64,000 bases of DNA. Source: Macrostomum hystrix (lineage: Eukaryota > Platyhelminthes > Macrostomidae). The DNA lies in the NCBI GenBank assembly GCA_950097015.1, contig CATNEN010000003.1, positions 7,094,001 to 7,158,000 of the forward strand. Direction: 5' to 3'. Positions 35,345 through 46,552 of this stretch are shown here, piece after piece. A program made the translations under genes and the position numbers. Under the pieces are notes generated by a model. That model had not been told where the DNA came from, did no database searches, and saw nothing but the letters and a program-made list of their open reading frames with translations. Numbering within the stretch: position 1 is the first letter of the stretch; each line of letters starts with the position of its first letter.

Positions 35345-35840
35345 GACTATAGTAGGATTGAAGGGTGAGATAGTAGAGTGATATGGAGATTGAAGGGTGA
35401 GATAGTAGAGTGATATGGAGATTGAAGGGTGAGATAGTAGAGTGCGATGGAGATTGAAGGGTGAGATAGTAGAGTGAGATGGAGATTGAATGGTGAGATA
35501 GTAGAGTGAGATGGAGATTGAATGGTGATATAGTAGAGTGAGATGGAGATTGAAGGGTGAGAGAGTAGAGTGAGATGGAGATTGAAGGGTGAGATAGTAG
35601 AGTGAGATGGAGATTGAATGGTGAGATAGTAGAGTGAGATGGAGATTGAATGGTGAGAGAGTAGAGTGAGATGGAGATTGATGGGTGAGAGAGTAGAGTG
35701 AGATGGAGATTGAAGGGTGAGATAGTAGAGTGAGATGGAGATTGAATGGTGAGATAGTAGAGTGAGATGGAGATTGAAGGGTGAGATAGTAGAGTGAGAT
35801 GGAGATTGAAGGGTGAGATAGTAGAGTGAGATGGAGAAAA
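35345..35840. repeat. Minisatellite, unit 32 bp (gagattgaagggtgagatag...)
   Basis: About 16 well-conserved copies of a purine-rich unit ending tagagtgagatg, in intergenic DNA downstream of LMAN1. Confidence 0.93.
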
Positions 35841-35844
35841 ATAC

Positions 35845-36690
35845 GGACAGAGAAACTAGAGAATCCCTATAATGCAGACTTTAAACTGAACAGAAAGTTC
35901 TTAGACTAGAATGAAAAATAGCCGGAGAACACAATAAAGAATTTATGGACTCAATAAAAATCGCATAAATTAGCTTGACCAAGCACCAAGAGAAAATAAT
36001 TATTAAAAATCAATTTGCGAGCACAACAGAGATTAGATAAAAGCAGGTTTTGCAAATTCCAAATCACCAATGCTTAGGTAAAATAATTATTAAAATCAAA
36101 TATGAATATGATAATGAGTTGTATGCTGGTTGCACTAGAATTTAATTAGCTAAAATAGTAAAAACAATTTTTAAAGCAGTAAAACAAATCGAATGAGTTT
36201 AAATTAATTTCTTTTCCGGTTCGTCTAAAAAGCTAAAAAACACAATGAAGTCCAGCTGCATAACGCATATTGTCCTAATAAATTATGATTCATTAGGAAA
36301 AGCCAGGGAAAAATACTGAACACAGAACAAGAAGTTAAAATAGAACTAGCTGTTAAACCAAGCCAATGAAAAAACATAAGACAAAAGAAAGACAAATTAA
36401 ACAATAATTAGGCTATTATAGACAGCTCAAACACGCTATAAAGTGTCACAGTTTACCAATTAGTGTAAAGAAACAAATGGAATAAGAAATTTCAATCCTT
36501 AAAAGAATGCTAATCTCAAAAAGGAATTAAAAACTTTAAAAACCAAAAACGCCAAGAAAAGAAGACTAAAATATTTAAATGGCAGAAGCATTTTCTTCAA
36601 TCAGAAACTGTCATTACTCACATTATTATTATTTTGACGTTTTATCTCACTCTCCTAATCTCATCTCCTTCTAAGTAGGAGTTCAGCTCG
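35845..36690. other. Intergenic DNA and probable LMAN1 3' UTR
   Basis: AT-rich sequence without open frames. No canonical AATAAA was found on the minus strand just after the LMAN1 stop. Confidence 0.5.
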
Positions 36691-36693
36691 CAT

Positions 36694-39543
36694 TTAATAG
36701 AACTTCTTAGCCGCGTCTTGTCGCCTTAAATAGTAGAAGCCCAGGCCAAACATGGCCGCAGTTTGTAGTAGGATGGCGCAGTATAGACCGTTGTATGTAG
36801 CACAATTGCTAACCTCCGGCTGCTGCTGCTGCTGCTGCTGCTGAACAGACCGGCCAACTCGTTCAGATAATTCCGAATGCCTAGTAGTCAAATGATCCAT
36901 CTTGTCGGCTAGTCTAGTTAGGGTGTCGCGCAATTCGCGAGTTCCGTAAGCATCGGCTCCAGTTGAGGCGACAGCCTTAGGTAGGGCCTCCTTAACACTG
37001 GCAATCTCTTTCTTAACATCACCAACAGATTTAGCTAACTCGGTCAGACTAGTAGCCAAATCTTGCCTAGCACTTGATACAGCAGCCGTTACTTCGTGAA
37101 TCGACGCCCGGATATGGGATTGCTCTTCCCAGATCTGGCGGTACTGTCGCAGGGTTTCATCTTCGCTGTAACTGCCAGAAGCCTTCTGGGCGTCAGAGTG
37201 CAAACCTTCGACCGCTTCCCGATGGCTCTTGGCGATGGCGTCAATCTGATCCTTGAGCTTCTTGGAGTATTCTTCGTATTCTTGTTCGTACTTTTTTCGT
37301 TCAGCCTCGGCTGCGGCGTCCGAGGAAGCGGAGCCGGAGGAAGCAGGAGGAGCGCCCTTCACCGACAGCGAGTGCACGATGAAGTTGTAGACGTCCATAT
37401 CATCAGAGACGGCTCCAGTGGCAGCCGTAATGCCGAAGTAGCCCTTGGCTGGCAGAACTACTGAATCCTTCTCGAAGCAGAGCTGGCAAAATGACACAAT
37501 TTGACAATTAACAAAAATATTTTTACTTGCAGGAGGGCTGCGGGCAATGGCACGTCATTTGGTGACACTAGACCTGCAGCCAGCGAGGAGGCAATTCTGC
37601 CTATTTCGTTGACTCCTGAGAACAAACGCACACGCTCACACAGGTGTGTACATCTGCCCTGACTTTCTCTCATCGTCAGGCAGTGTACACTCTCACTGTG
37701 CCTTGAGAGGCTGGCCCTCAAGGCCCTAAATCGCACGACAAACCTCTAAGCCCTCTCTTCGCGGCTGCGACCAAAATATATGTGGCCTCGCCGCGTAATC
37801 GCGCTAAGGGACCTTGGTGCGAGAGACAAACGCGTTAACCGCTCTGCCACTCATCCTCCTGAGAGTCCCTGTTTAATACTGATACCTCTGTCTTCAATAT
37901 TTCTAATTAGATTAGTAATATAAGCCTTATAATGTGGGAACAAATAGTGTTCGAGCGTATAAAAGAAATACTTCCACTCTTACCTCATAATCGCTGTCCT
38001 TATCCTCCGAAGCCACACCATTGTTGATGCTTAGCGACAACTTCTTATTAAGATACTGCAGCCTCAGTCGCACTGGGAATGGCCGATTTCGATAATCTCT
38101 GATGCAGTGGCCGATATCCTGGCCCAATCCGTCTGTGTCGTGACTCCAAGCCAGATCCTTATTGGCGCTAACGAAGGCGCCAATCTTTGGATTGTCCTGC
38201 TTGCCATCATTGTCATAGGTGTCCAAGACTACAGCAAGGCCGGTCCAATTCTGCGGCCCGCCAAACACACCGGCGCCAGAAGATGCTAGATTATAGTCCG
38301 GCTTCTCTTGGCCAAACCAGATGGCGAGGCCGTCGCCGCCGTGTCGACCAACGCCGGTGACACGGATGCCAACGTCGATGCGAAAGTTGGCGAAGTCGGC
38401 CAATTTTTTGGACCAGACATGGCCCTGCTTGCCAGACATTGATGGAGTCAAACGGATGTAGGTGTCACCAGCGATGGCGTCTGTGTATGTTGGTTTTTTT
38501 AAGAAGCTTCCTGCACTTGTCCCACTACTAACAGTAAACAATTTCTTAAAAACTCCTAAATATCAAGAATAAAAATTTCTATATACAAATTAATTTATTA
38601 GAAATTGTTAATGGTAAATTGACATGAATTTAAATTTTCAATTCAGTTAACCTAGATATACAAAAGGCTAATTTTAGTTGTATAAAATTGGCTGTATAAA
38701 ATAAAAATATACCAACAGTGTTGGGCACAGTTCTTGTTACTAGGCACAAATTTGTTAATAATTTTGCAACATTACATTTTCGTGTTACTATTGGCTTGTA
38801 ACAAAAATAATGGTAACCAGTTGTTACTACTATTTTCATTGCTCATTGGTAATGCGCTCAACACTTTATATCAATAGGGTATTTATTTATCAACTAAATA
38901 AGCATTTTAGTTAACTATAACCAATGGCATAGCATTACTGTAAATTGACAAAAATGCTAAAAAATACATAAATACATTGTCTCTTTCTTACAATATGATG
39001 ATATAATATATATATATGTATATATATATGCATAGTTATCTAATATAATGAGGGATAGAATATAATTATATAACCTAACTACATATTACCAAATATTGAT
39101 GAATGACAGAACTCAATTATAATTATGTATATTTCTTTGCAAAATCAATTTAACATTTAGAAAATAATAAAAAACGGTTATTAAATACAATATAAAGTAC
39201 AATTATACAGCTGCTACTAAGTATGGTTAAACATTTCTGTATTAATCCTTTGACTTGATGATTATAGGCATGTGTTAGTGTTATAAGCTTTAATAAATAA
39301 CATGTATTGAAAAGCAAGTATTGTGCTTAAGAAGCTATACTGTATTATACAGTTTGTATAAATTTACTTACGTCCTCCATAATCCCAGAAAGGAATAGTA
39401 CCATCCTTTTGAGTTAGGAAAGGTCCTTTAAACGATACTTTGTATTCAAATCTAGCAAATGGTTCAGTAGAATCAGACAATATGAATGGTACAGAAACAC
39501 AAATAAATAAAAGAGTTCCACAGAGGAAATTGTAATACTTCAT
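36694..39543 (-). CDS. LMAN1: ERGIC-53/LMAN1 L-type lectin cargo receptor
   Basis: Type I membrane lectin that carries glycoproteins from the ER to the ERGIC. Three exons (39543-39372, 38510-37984, 37482-36694) join in phase to 495 codons. Residues 1-25 are a signal peptide (MKYYNFLCGTLLFICVSVPF). The L-type lectin domain follows: RFEYKVSFKGPFL, GTIPFWDYGG, HVWSKKLADF, GDGLAIWF, DTYDNDGKQDNP, FPVRLRLQYL and GYFGITAATG match the vertebrate protein, including the Asp/Asn metal-site block. After it come a charged coiled-coil stalk, a short poly-Gln run, one transmembrane segment (AILLQTAAMFGLGFYYL) and the cytosolic tail RRQDAAKKFY. The tail has the dilysine retrieval and aromatic export signals of ERGIC-53 (KKFF in vertebrates). 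Length is close to human (about 510). Intron 2 carries a SINE. Confidence 0.95.
37527..37856 (-). mobile_element. tRNA-derived SINE, copy 2
   Basis: Reverse complement matches copy 1 (7763-8116) end to end: tggcagagcggttaacgcg at the 5' end, a shared body including gtgagagtgtacactgcctg, and 3' gcagccctcctgcaagtaaa. It is about 20 bp shorter. It lies in LMAN1 intron 2 on the gene's sense strand and ends about 45 nt from the acceptor of exon 3. Confidence 0.85.
38511..39371. other. LMAN1 intron 1
   Basis: AT-rich intron without a minisatellite, with a short (ta)n run near 39004-39030. It contrasts with the repeat-filled introns of the neighbouring genes. Confidence 0.7.
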
Positions 39544-40793
39544 TCTTCTATAGACAGCCTTTAATACAATTGTGGTCTTAAACTTGAAATATTGCTAGAT
39601 TAGAATTCCGGAATGAGCGATGATAAAAAGTTATGATTAATGTAAAATTATCGCACAAAGCGACACTTTAAATTGTGCAAATGAAACGTATGTATTTTAA
39701 TATAACAAAAATAGTCTTGATGCTTGCGAAATTAAAGATACTATACAAATTTTATTTGTAGTAGTAACTTTTTTGTAATAAAAGCAACCTTAAATGCGCT
39801 TTATATAGTAATTAACTTTTACTTCTTTAGGGGTCACTAACCTTAATGACTCAATTAGCACTCGCTGTTGATCCCATCAAAATTAGACTAAAACATCGAT
39901 GCAATTATAACGTGTTCATTTCTTCTATGAGTAAATATCTTGAGTGCAACAAAACTACTTTTCAGTGCGTTTCGGTTGTGCTAGTGATCCGGCCTCCCTA
40001 TTATATAGCATATTTAGTAATGAGAAGTTTTCACAATTGTTTGTGCATAAAAAAACTCAATGCAAAGTTTATGTACACATGGTCATTAAGTTATAATATT
40101 CACGCAATCCGTCCTCTGCTAGCAGAAAGCTTATTAAAACGAATTATTTTTTTCTGAATATAAACATTTATTGAAACGGTGTGCGGGCGCGGGCCAGTAT
40201 CGAGGCATGACGAAAACTTTTTTGCTCTCTCACAATTGTAAGAGCTTTGGCTTAAAACCCTTTAACTTAAGTAATTAATGTACGGTAATTAAGAGTTGCT
40301 TGTCTCCAAAGAAATTTTCCTAGCCTTTAAAAAAAATCTTTTTTTCCGGTTGTTAGATGCCACGTGAGAGAATTTGCATTAAAAGTAATTATATTAGAAT
40401 ACAATTTTTAGGTTTCATTATTGCATTCGCCAATTAATAATGGGATAGGTTGGACAATAGAGTGGCTTATAATTACTACTTTTCACCAACCGTGGCACAC
40501 ATCTTTGTAATTTACGAGCTAGATTGCATTATAATAAAGACAGGAAGCTGATGAATACACACAGAGTATGTAATTGACGGAGTAGCTTGTTCGAGATACT
40601 ATCGTTGTCTTAATAAATTTCAAGCCCTGTGAATATCTATGCGCTTTACATGTGGGTCGTGGCAGTTCTCATGGCCTTGCGAGCTGATAAATATTGAGAC
40701 TTTACTAACAAAAATGGGTAAGTGCTGTTGCAGAAGCCTAAATTCCATTTGCTTTTGTAGAAGAGATTGACAATTTGACATACACGCCTAGAA
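39544..40793. other. Divergent intergenic region between LMAN1 and the peptide precursor gene
   Basis: About 1.25 kb separating two divergently transcribed genes, so it should hold both promoters. I see no convincing TATA or initiator element and no strong frame; a 103-codon frame at 39846-40157 has no recognisable content. Confidence 0.5.
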
Positions 40794-41687
40794 ATGCTGA
40801 AAGGTTGCCTGACATTCATCATTATTCTCTGCTTATTTTCTGATCTTTGCCCAATGAACCAAGGAGCTTCACTGCAATCGGCAGGTAATAATAATACATT
40901 GCGTTTAAAATCATGATTCCCTGATTACTGAACATCTAATTAATATCGTCGATTTACAACTAATGTAGGTAAAATTCCCAGAACCATTTGCATGTCTGTG
41001 GTTGTGGTTAGTCGCATTCTAATTTTCGGCTGTTCAAATTTAAATTTTGGGCTCCAACAAGGTCCTAAAGTATTTAAAAGTATTATGTGTCTTTAACTCA
41101 AAATGAGAACAATATAAAAAAACAGAAACTGAATTTTCGAGAAAAAGAAACAATCGTTTGAGATTATAAAACAAAAATTTCTAAAAATAGAAACAAGTTC
41201 GTGTTTCTAAAAATAGAACATTGCAAGTGTTTCTAAAAATAAGTGTTATATTATGAGTTATTTTAAATAAAGCAAGTGCAACTTCCAAAAAACACTTGTG
41301 AACTTTCTAATACTAATAAACTATTTTAAAAGCATTTTCACCCATTTTCTAGTTGCAATGTGTCTTTAAGCCCTTTTAATCTCAAAATTGCATTGTAATT
41401 ATTGCAGAAGATGACGCAACAGCTGATGCGTTGGCTGCTTATGCTGAGCAGCTTGGCCTAAAAGATGATCAGAACGACGAGGAGGCCAATTCAGTTGAGG
41501 AAAGGATCCAGTGGGGCTTGCCGTAAGAATTTTGATTTGATTTCAAGTTGCTAGGCCACAGTTAAACAAAAAAACGGTTTGTAACAATAATTCCGCAAAA
41601 TAATAGACTTTATACTCGATCCACACAATATTTTTCAGGCGTTGCGTTTGGAAATTTCTCGATGGCAGGTACCAGGTGGTTTGCTGA
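40794..41687 (+). CDS. Short secreted peptide precursor (84 aa) with a Cys-bracketed C-terminus
   Basis: Three exons (40794-40884, 41408-41522, 41639-41687) with GT-AG introns (gtaata...ttgcag and gtaaga...ttcag) and matching phases 1 and 2 give 84 residues. The first 20-25 form a signal peptide (MLKGCLTFIIILCLFSDLC). A short acidic spacer follows (EDDATADALAAYAEQLG, then DDQNDEEANSVEER). The C-terminus is IQWGLPRCVWKFLDGRYQVVC and the stop comes straight after the last Cys. Two Cys 14 residues apart with an internal Trp-Lys at the very end of a small precursor resemble the layout of somatostatin and urotensin II, but the sequence does not match them. Only single-Arg cleavage sites are visible. 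I cannot assign a family; neuropeptide or peptide hormone is inference. Confidence 0.6.
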
Positions 41688-41930
41688 ATCCTTCCGAGTG
41701 GAAGTAAGAACATAATTCGAAAACACTACTGACAACTAGTTGGAAAGTAGTATGCCTTACTCGATCATATTATATTTGTCAAAATCCCACCATTTTTTGA
41801 CACTCGACCAATTTTAATAGCTGGCTCGTTTAGCAAAAAATAAATATGCAAATAAAACTATTTAAGATTCTGTTTACCTTTATCGATCAGCGTTTAAGTT
41901 TCTTATTTTCGAGTAGTTTGATCTATCTAA
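41688..41930. other. Intergenic DNA
   Basis: Short AT-rich stretch downstream of the peptide precursor; nothing recognised. Confidence 0.5.
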
Positions 41931-41934
41931 CTAA

Positions 41935-41995
<61 letters not shown>

Positions 41996-41996
41996 A
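41930..41996. repeat. (ctat)n microsatellite
   Basis: About 16 tetranucleotide repeats in a row, the only long pure microsatellite in the window. Confidence 0.95.
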
Positions 41997-42140
41997 GGGG
42001 AGGGACTAGTCAGAGATGAGATGAGATGAGACATGGGATAAATGATACAGAGAAGAGATGACACGGGAGAGAGACGCCCGGGAGACACGGGAGAGATGAG
42101 ACAGGGGACAGATGAGAATCTCCATCTCCAGATAAGAAAG
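41997..42140. repeat. Short gagatgagacaggg-type tandem repeats
   Basis: Degenerate copies of gagatgaga-cagggga/cacggga between the ctat microsatellite and a hAT-like end. Possibly internal to a small non-autonomous element. Confidence 0.55.
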
Positions 42141-42200
42141 AGATGAGACAGGATACTGTAGGTGTTGAAAGTAGCAACGGGCCGGATTTGGGAGCTTTGA

Positions 42201-42240
42201 GGGCCGCATCTGGCCCGCGGGCCGGAGTTTGCCGACCCCT
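42201..42240 (-). mobile_element. hAT-like transposon terminus
   Basis: The reverse complement reads aaggggtcggcaaactccgg followed by cccgcgggccagatgcggccc. This closely resembles the cagggGTCGGCAAACTCCGGCCCGCGGGCC ends of many animal hAT-type elements. A cagggga at 41996-42002 might be the other end, but no target duplication was found. Confidence 0.5.
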
Positions 42241-42244
42241 TGTG

Positions 42245-42990
42245 TGAGGGGTAAGCATTATAGAATAGTATCGCTGAATAAATTATCAGCGATTAACATT
42301 AATGACTAGACATTAAACAAACAATCGTAGAAAAAATTGTTCTTGTTCAAAATTGCGTTTGAGGTTTGAGTAGGTCAACGACGCTGTTTCGTTTTTTGAG
42401 AACACAATTTAGCACCAAATTTAGAATATTTTAATGCACCATAGAAATTCAATATTTTATTTAAAATTTGTATAACTTTTTGTTCAACCAAAATGATTTG
42501 AGTGTTGCATAAAAACTACTTGATTCATTGATACTTGCACAATACTGTCAAAGACATTGACTAAGTTTGAAAGTGAAAGTGAAATCCCCAGTAATGAATC
42601 TTATCAGAAAGTAAATTGTGTAAGTACATAAAAAGAGTTTCACGACTTGTAAAGGTGCTTCCAAAAAGATGCTTACTTAGTATATATACGAGCGTATATA
42701 GTACGAGTAGATACATTCTTTAAATCACAATTCTGATTAGAAAACGATCATTAAAATGTGCAGAAAATTGAGTTTTTGACATGGGAATAGTTAATACGGG
42801 ACATCACATCCAACAATTCTTTCTCAGCTAGTTTAGTATATAGACTAGCAATTTTCGCCCCCTTCGTGAACAGGAAAACACGAAAAGAAAATACACGCAA
42901 AAGTGCATCGAAATAAGTTAAAACCCCAAGCTGGTCGATCAGTTATCATTTTTTCCATTGAATCACTTTAAGTTACTAGTCTCACTATAC
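42245..42990. other. Intergenic DNA and lectin-gene 3' region
   Basis: AT-rich, no coding or repeat signal. Confidence 0.5.
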
Positions 42991-44064
42991 TCAGTAAATC
43001 CTGTGAAACACAGCGTCTCCACCGTTGAGAATGTCCACAAAACTGGCTGGAATGTAGGGCAGCACAAACAGCCAGCAGCTGCTCACTCGAGCAAACAAAT
43101 AGTAGTGACAGTTGATGCTCTCCTGGCAGAGTGCAGCGCACTCGATCAGGGATCTGGCGGTCTTGGCTAAGCTCAACTGGACTCGACTGACTGCAGCAGA
43201 ACTGATGCTGGGCTGTGCCGCAATGGAAGTGAATGGCTTCTCAACTTCATCGTACTGAACTGCAAGTTGGTCGCACATTCTATATATGACGCAATAGCTA
43301 GCTCACCGATGAAATGAAAAACCCATAAAGCACGTGAAATTCAACTTACTAGTGAAAATGTCGATCTCGCACAGGTGTATAAATAGTATACCCTTCATTA
43401 TTGGATCTGGTTTTATAGATGGCAAAGTACCTGGCCTCAATCGGCTCCACACAGGTCATGTTTATTGGGTTGTCTGCATCGGAGGGAACGTTGCCGTAGT
43501 AGGCACAGAAATTGAACAGACTCAGGCTGAAGTTCGTCCACACGGAGGAATTTACCGATAGCACTGCAATTCGGGTTTTTCATTTCAGTGAATATGAGGC
43601 CATCATGCGGCACACAGGTGAGTGCAAATGGGGAAATCTGAAATACCACTCACAAATAGTAAGCCTGGTCGCTTGGAACGCAGTGGCACCAGCTCTGTTC
43701 CACACCCGGGCACCAGTGACAATGTACTCTTGTTTCACGTCGACCATCCACCACGGCGGTGTGTTATTTGGGTGTGTATGAAAACACTGCCTGCCAGCCA
43801 TGTAGGTTCCATTCGTGTTTCCGTCATTGCCTTGGGTGCAGGCGTTTTCACTCCCTGTGTACATTGTCGACATCTTTGCGGGATTGTTCTTTGGTACTTG
43901 AGTGTTTCGTAAGCCTGAGGCAAGTTGGAAAATTAGCGTTTTTTACCGGCGCTTTTGAGGTGAATATAAATTTATTTGAGGTAAAAATTCTCACCGACAC
44001 AATTGACCAGCTGCAGACCGACTCCGAAGAGAACTAAAAGTTTAGCTGCAATATTTGTCAGCAT
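42991..44064 (-). CDS. Secreted F-type lectin (fucolectin) with C-terminal PAN/apple-like domain
   Basis: Four exons: 44064-43995 (signal peptide MLTNIAAKLLVLFGVGLQLV), 43914-43654, 43563-43350 and 43259-42991. Exons 2-3 encode an F-type lectin domain: NTNGTYMAGRQCFHTHPNNT, PPWWMVDVKQEYIVTGARVW, ATRLTI, a CAYYGN-containing loop, MTCVEPIEARYFAIYKT and the closing LCEIDIF. The HT and RL-type positions used for fucose binding and calcium are recognisable. Exon 4 carries a Cys-patterned segment (ARSLIECAALCQESINCHYY, then SCWLF) like a PAN/apple domain. The frame before the CCC/GGG run near 43391-43393 and the LCEIDIF frame used by the donor and exon 4 differ by one base, so strict splicing gives a premature stop. 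Sequencing error or a recent null allele are both possible. Likely innate recognition or adhesion. Confidence 0.8.
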
Positions 44065-44282
44065 GTCTATTGTGCAATGGACTCGGTTGTGTCCTCTAGA
44101 GCTCCACTTGAATAGTTTGTATAGATTTTTAGGCTGTATCGCTACAATGAGAGAACGAGAGAGGTGGAATTTACCAATTTGTTAGGAATTGTTTAATAAC
44201 TATAAAACTTACAAGCTAAAAATTAAATGCAACTTTTAATCTAACCTTAACGATTCTTAAACAAATAAATATTCGCAAAGCT
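44065..44282. other. Upstream region of lectin gene
   Basis: Short AT-rich stretch between the lectin start codon and the gypsy fragment; expected to hold the lectin promoter, but no element is distinct. Confidence 0.4.
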
Positions 44283-45640
44283 TTAGTGGACGTGCGAGAA
44301 ACGGCTACTGGGCACCGGGATGCTGGCGGTAACGTGGCGCTGCACCTTGGCCGTCTGACATGCGATGCAGCTGCGAGCCCATTGGCCGACGTCCCTGTTG
44401 ATGCCCGGCCACACGAACTTCTCGGACACTAGACGCCGCGTACTGCGTACGGACGGGTGCGCCAGGCTGTGGACGGCATCGAAAACGGCGCGGCGGAAGT
44501 CGGCGGGCACGAGCGGGAGCGGTCGCAGATGACCTCCAGGCCGGTACGCAGCGCCACGCGTTCGAGCCGCAGGCCGGTGCCGGTGAGCGCGGGATCGTCT
44601 GTCCTCTGCGCGCGTGCCAGGGCCGCGTAGTCGATGCCGGGGAGCAGCGGTTGCACAGAGGCGATGGTGCAGCGGGACAGGGCATCGGCCACCGGATTGT
44701 CCTTGTCCGCCACTTGCCGGATATCGGTGGTGAACTCCGACACGTATGCAAGATGCCGCTGCTGGCGCGCTGACCAGGGGTCAACTTGGCCATGGCCGCA
44801 ACCTGGGGTTTGTGGTCGGTGTATAGGCGGTGAAGATGCGTCCTTCCAAAAATAGTGGAAATGCCATGCGGCCAGATAGAGAGCGAGTAACACACGGTCG
44901 AAGGCGCTGTACTTTTGTTTAGCAGGTCGCAGTTGGTGACTGAAAAAAGCTAGTGGCCGCCAGGCCTCGCCGGCACGCTGCTCCAGGACCGCCCCGTTAG
45001 CGGTGTCCGAGGCGTCGACCGTCAGCGCCGTTGGGGCGTCGGGCTCCGGGTTCGCAAGCATGGTAAGCGTCAACCAGGGCTTGCTTTGTGCTGTTGATGG
45101 CGTCCGTCAGCTCCGGTGTCCACTGAACGATCTCTGGCCAGGGCGCTGTAGATGTGGCGCAGCAGCTGGGCGGCCCGCGGGAAGAACCGGTGATAGAAGT
45201 TCGGCCGGCGAAACTCCATTGCAGGCCCTTGACGGCCGCGGGCGGTGTGAATCGGGGGATGGCTTCGACTTTGTTTGGTAGCGGCACGGCGCCCCGGCAG
45301 TTGATGCGGTGGCCCGGAAAGTCGATTTCGCTGCGGCCAAACTGGCATTTGGCTGGATTGACGAGGAGGACGAATATATTGTCTGCCAGGCGCTGGAACA
45401 GCGCGTGCGTATAGGTGCTCCAGATGCCGCTGAGGGCCACGCTCGCCACTAGGAAATCGTAAATATAGGCGAACACGAAGTCCAGTCCCTGGCAATCAGC
45501 AAGCCTGATTGACCGTGTCCATCAGCCGTTGGAAGGCGTTTTTGGGTGCGAATGGCATCCGGAGAAACTCAAACAGGCCGAATGGCGTGATAACGGCCGT
45601 CTTGGCGATGTCGGCCAACTCGTACTCGTATCCTCGTATC
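44283..45640 (-). mobile_element. Degenerate Ty3/gypsy pol fragment
   Basis: Reading leftward on the minus strand: reverse transcriptase (DIAKTAVITPFGLFEFLRMP, AFQRLMDTVNQAC then a stop), a YxDD region reading FAYIYDFLVAS, the connection domain (NPAKCQFG, FPGHRINCRG), RNase H (LTVDASDTANGAVLEQ, RPLAFFSHQLRPAKQKYSAF, PVADALSRC) and the integrase zinc finger (HSLAHPSVRSTRR...CIACQTAKVQRH). At least two frameshifts and a stop break it. The first Asp of the catalytic pair is Tyr. It ends at SHVH, before the integrase core, and no LTRs flank it. GC content is far above the surrounding DNA, so it is a recent or foreign-composition insertion. Confidence 0.9.
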
Positions 45641-45644
45641 CTCG

Positions 45645-46552
45645 TATCTTTCTCTTTTAACTTCAATGCGATAGCTGCACGTGCAAACGTATTTATTTTT
45701 TCAACAATTTTGATTCCTTTTTTATTTTTTATTCACGGAAATCTTTCTTTGCTCTGCGGGACTAAATGATTTGCGTGGGTTAGATTTTTGCAAATATAAT
45801 ATTTTCAAAGACGCAAATCAAATTAATCTAACGTAGCTAAAAAATGAAAAAATCCTACATTATATATTAGTCTAACAGGTATCTTATCTGAGCCAATCTA
45901 CTGGATTACTACTATTACACCGGTCAGATTTTTTATCCGCAAAAAGTTTAAACAAAAAGTATTCGTGAGCTACTTTAAGATATAAAACTAAGGTAAAATA
46001 TAAACTACTATATTAGCATTTTTGTGACTTTGTTAATTTAACAGACACAAGTTGTTGTCGCTTTTATACTTAAAAAAATTCTTTTTCATACTTGACTTTT
46101 TAATTTTCGTCTTAAAAATACTCAGTATAGATACTGACTAATTAGCGGATGGATAATCTGACGGCTCTTTTAATGTTGAAAAATCCTAGACTTTAAAAGT
46201 TATAAAATTTCCAGTACCGCGAACCACGAAGGCCGCATAGAAAAGCTTCATCGCAAGACTTATTATTATTTTATTAACACAAAAGAGAATATTATATTTT
46301 AATACACCATTCCTACTCAGTTGGTAATCTTATCATTTACAATACAATACCGCCAGTTTTTTTTACATATAATTGAAGGCAATATTTTTCTACACAAAAA
46401 TATTTCTAACTGAAACGTACGCACATTTTACAGCTCTTTTCATTTGACTTTAACAATTTCTTGTTGATATCTAAACATAGATTTTTTCGCAGCCTCAGCT
46501 CAGGTTCTGTAAATAGGTCTAAACCAATTATTTACTAGCTAGGTTATTTAAT
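45645..46552. other. Intergenic DNA upstream of IFT43
   Basis: AT-rich, no frames. Expected to hold the IFT43 promoter; no specific element such as an X-box was recognised with confidence. Confidence 0.5.

Noticed and set aside
39846-40157. 103-codon forward frame in the LMAN1/peptide intergenic region
   Set aside because: AT-rich, no domain, no splice context; likely chance.
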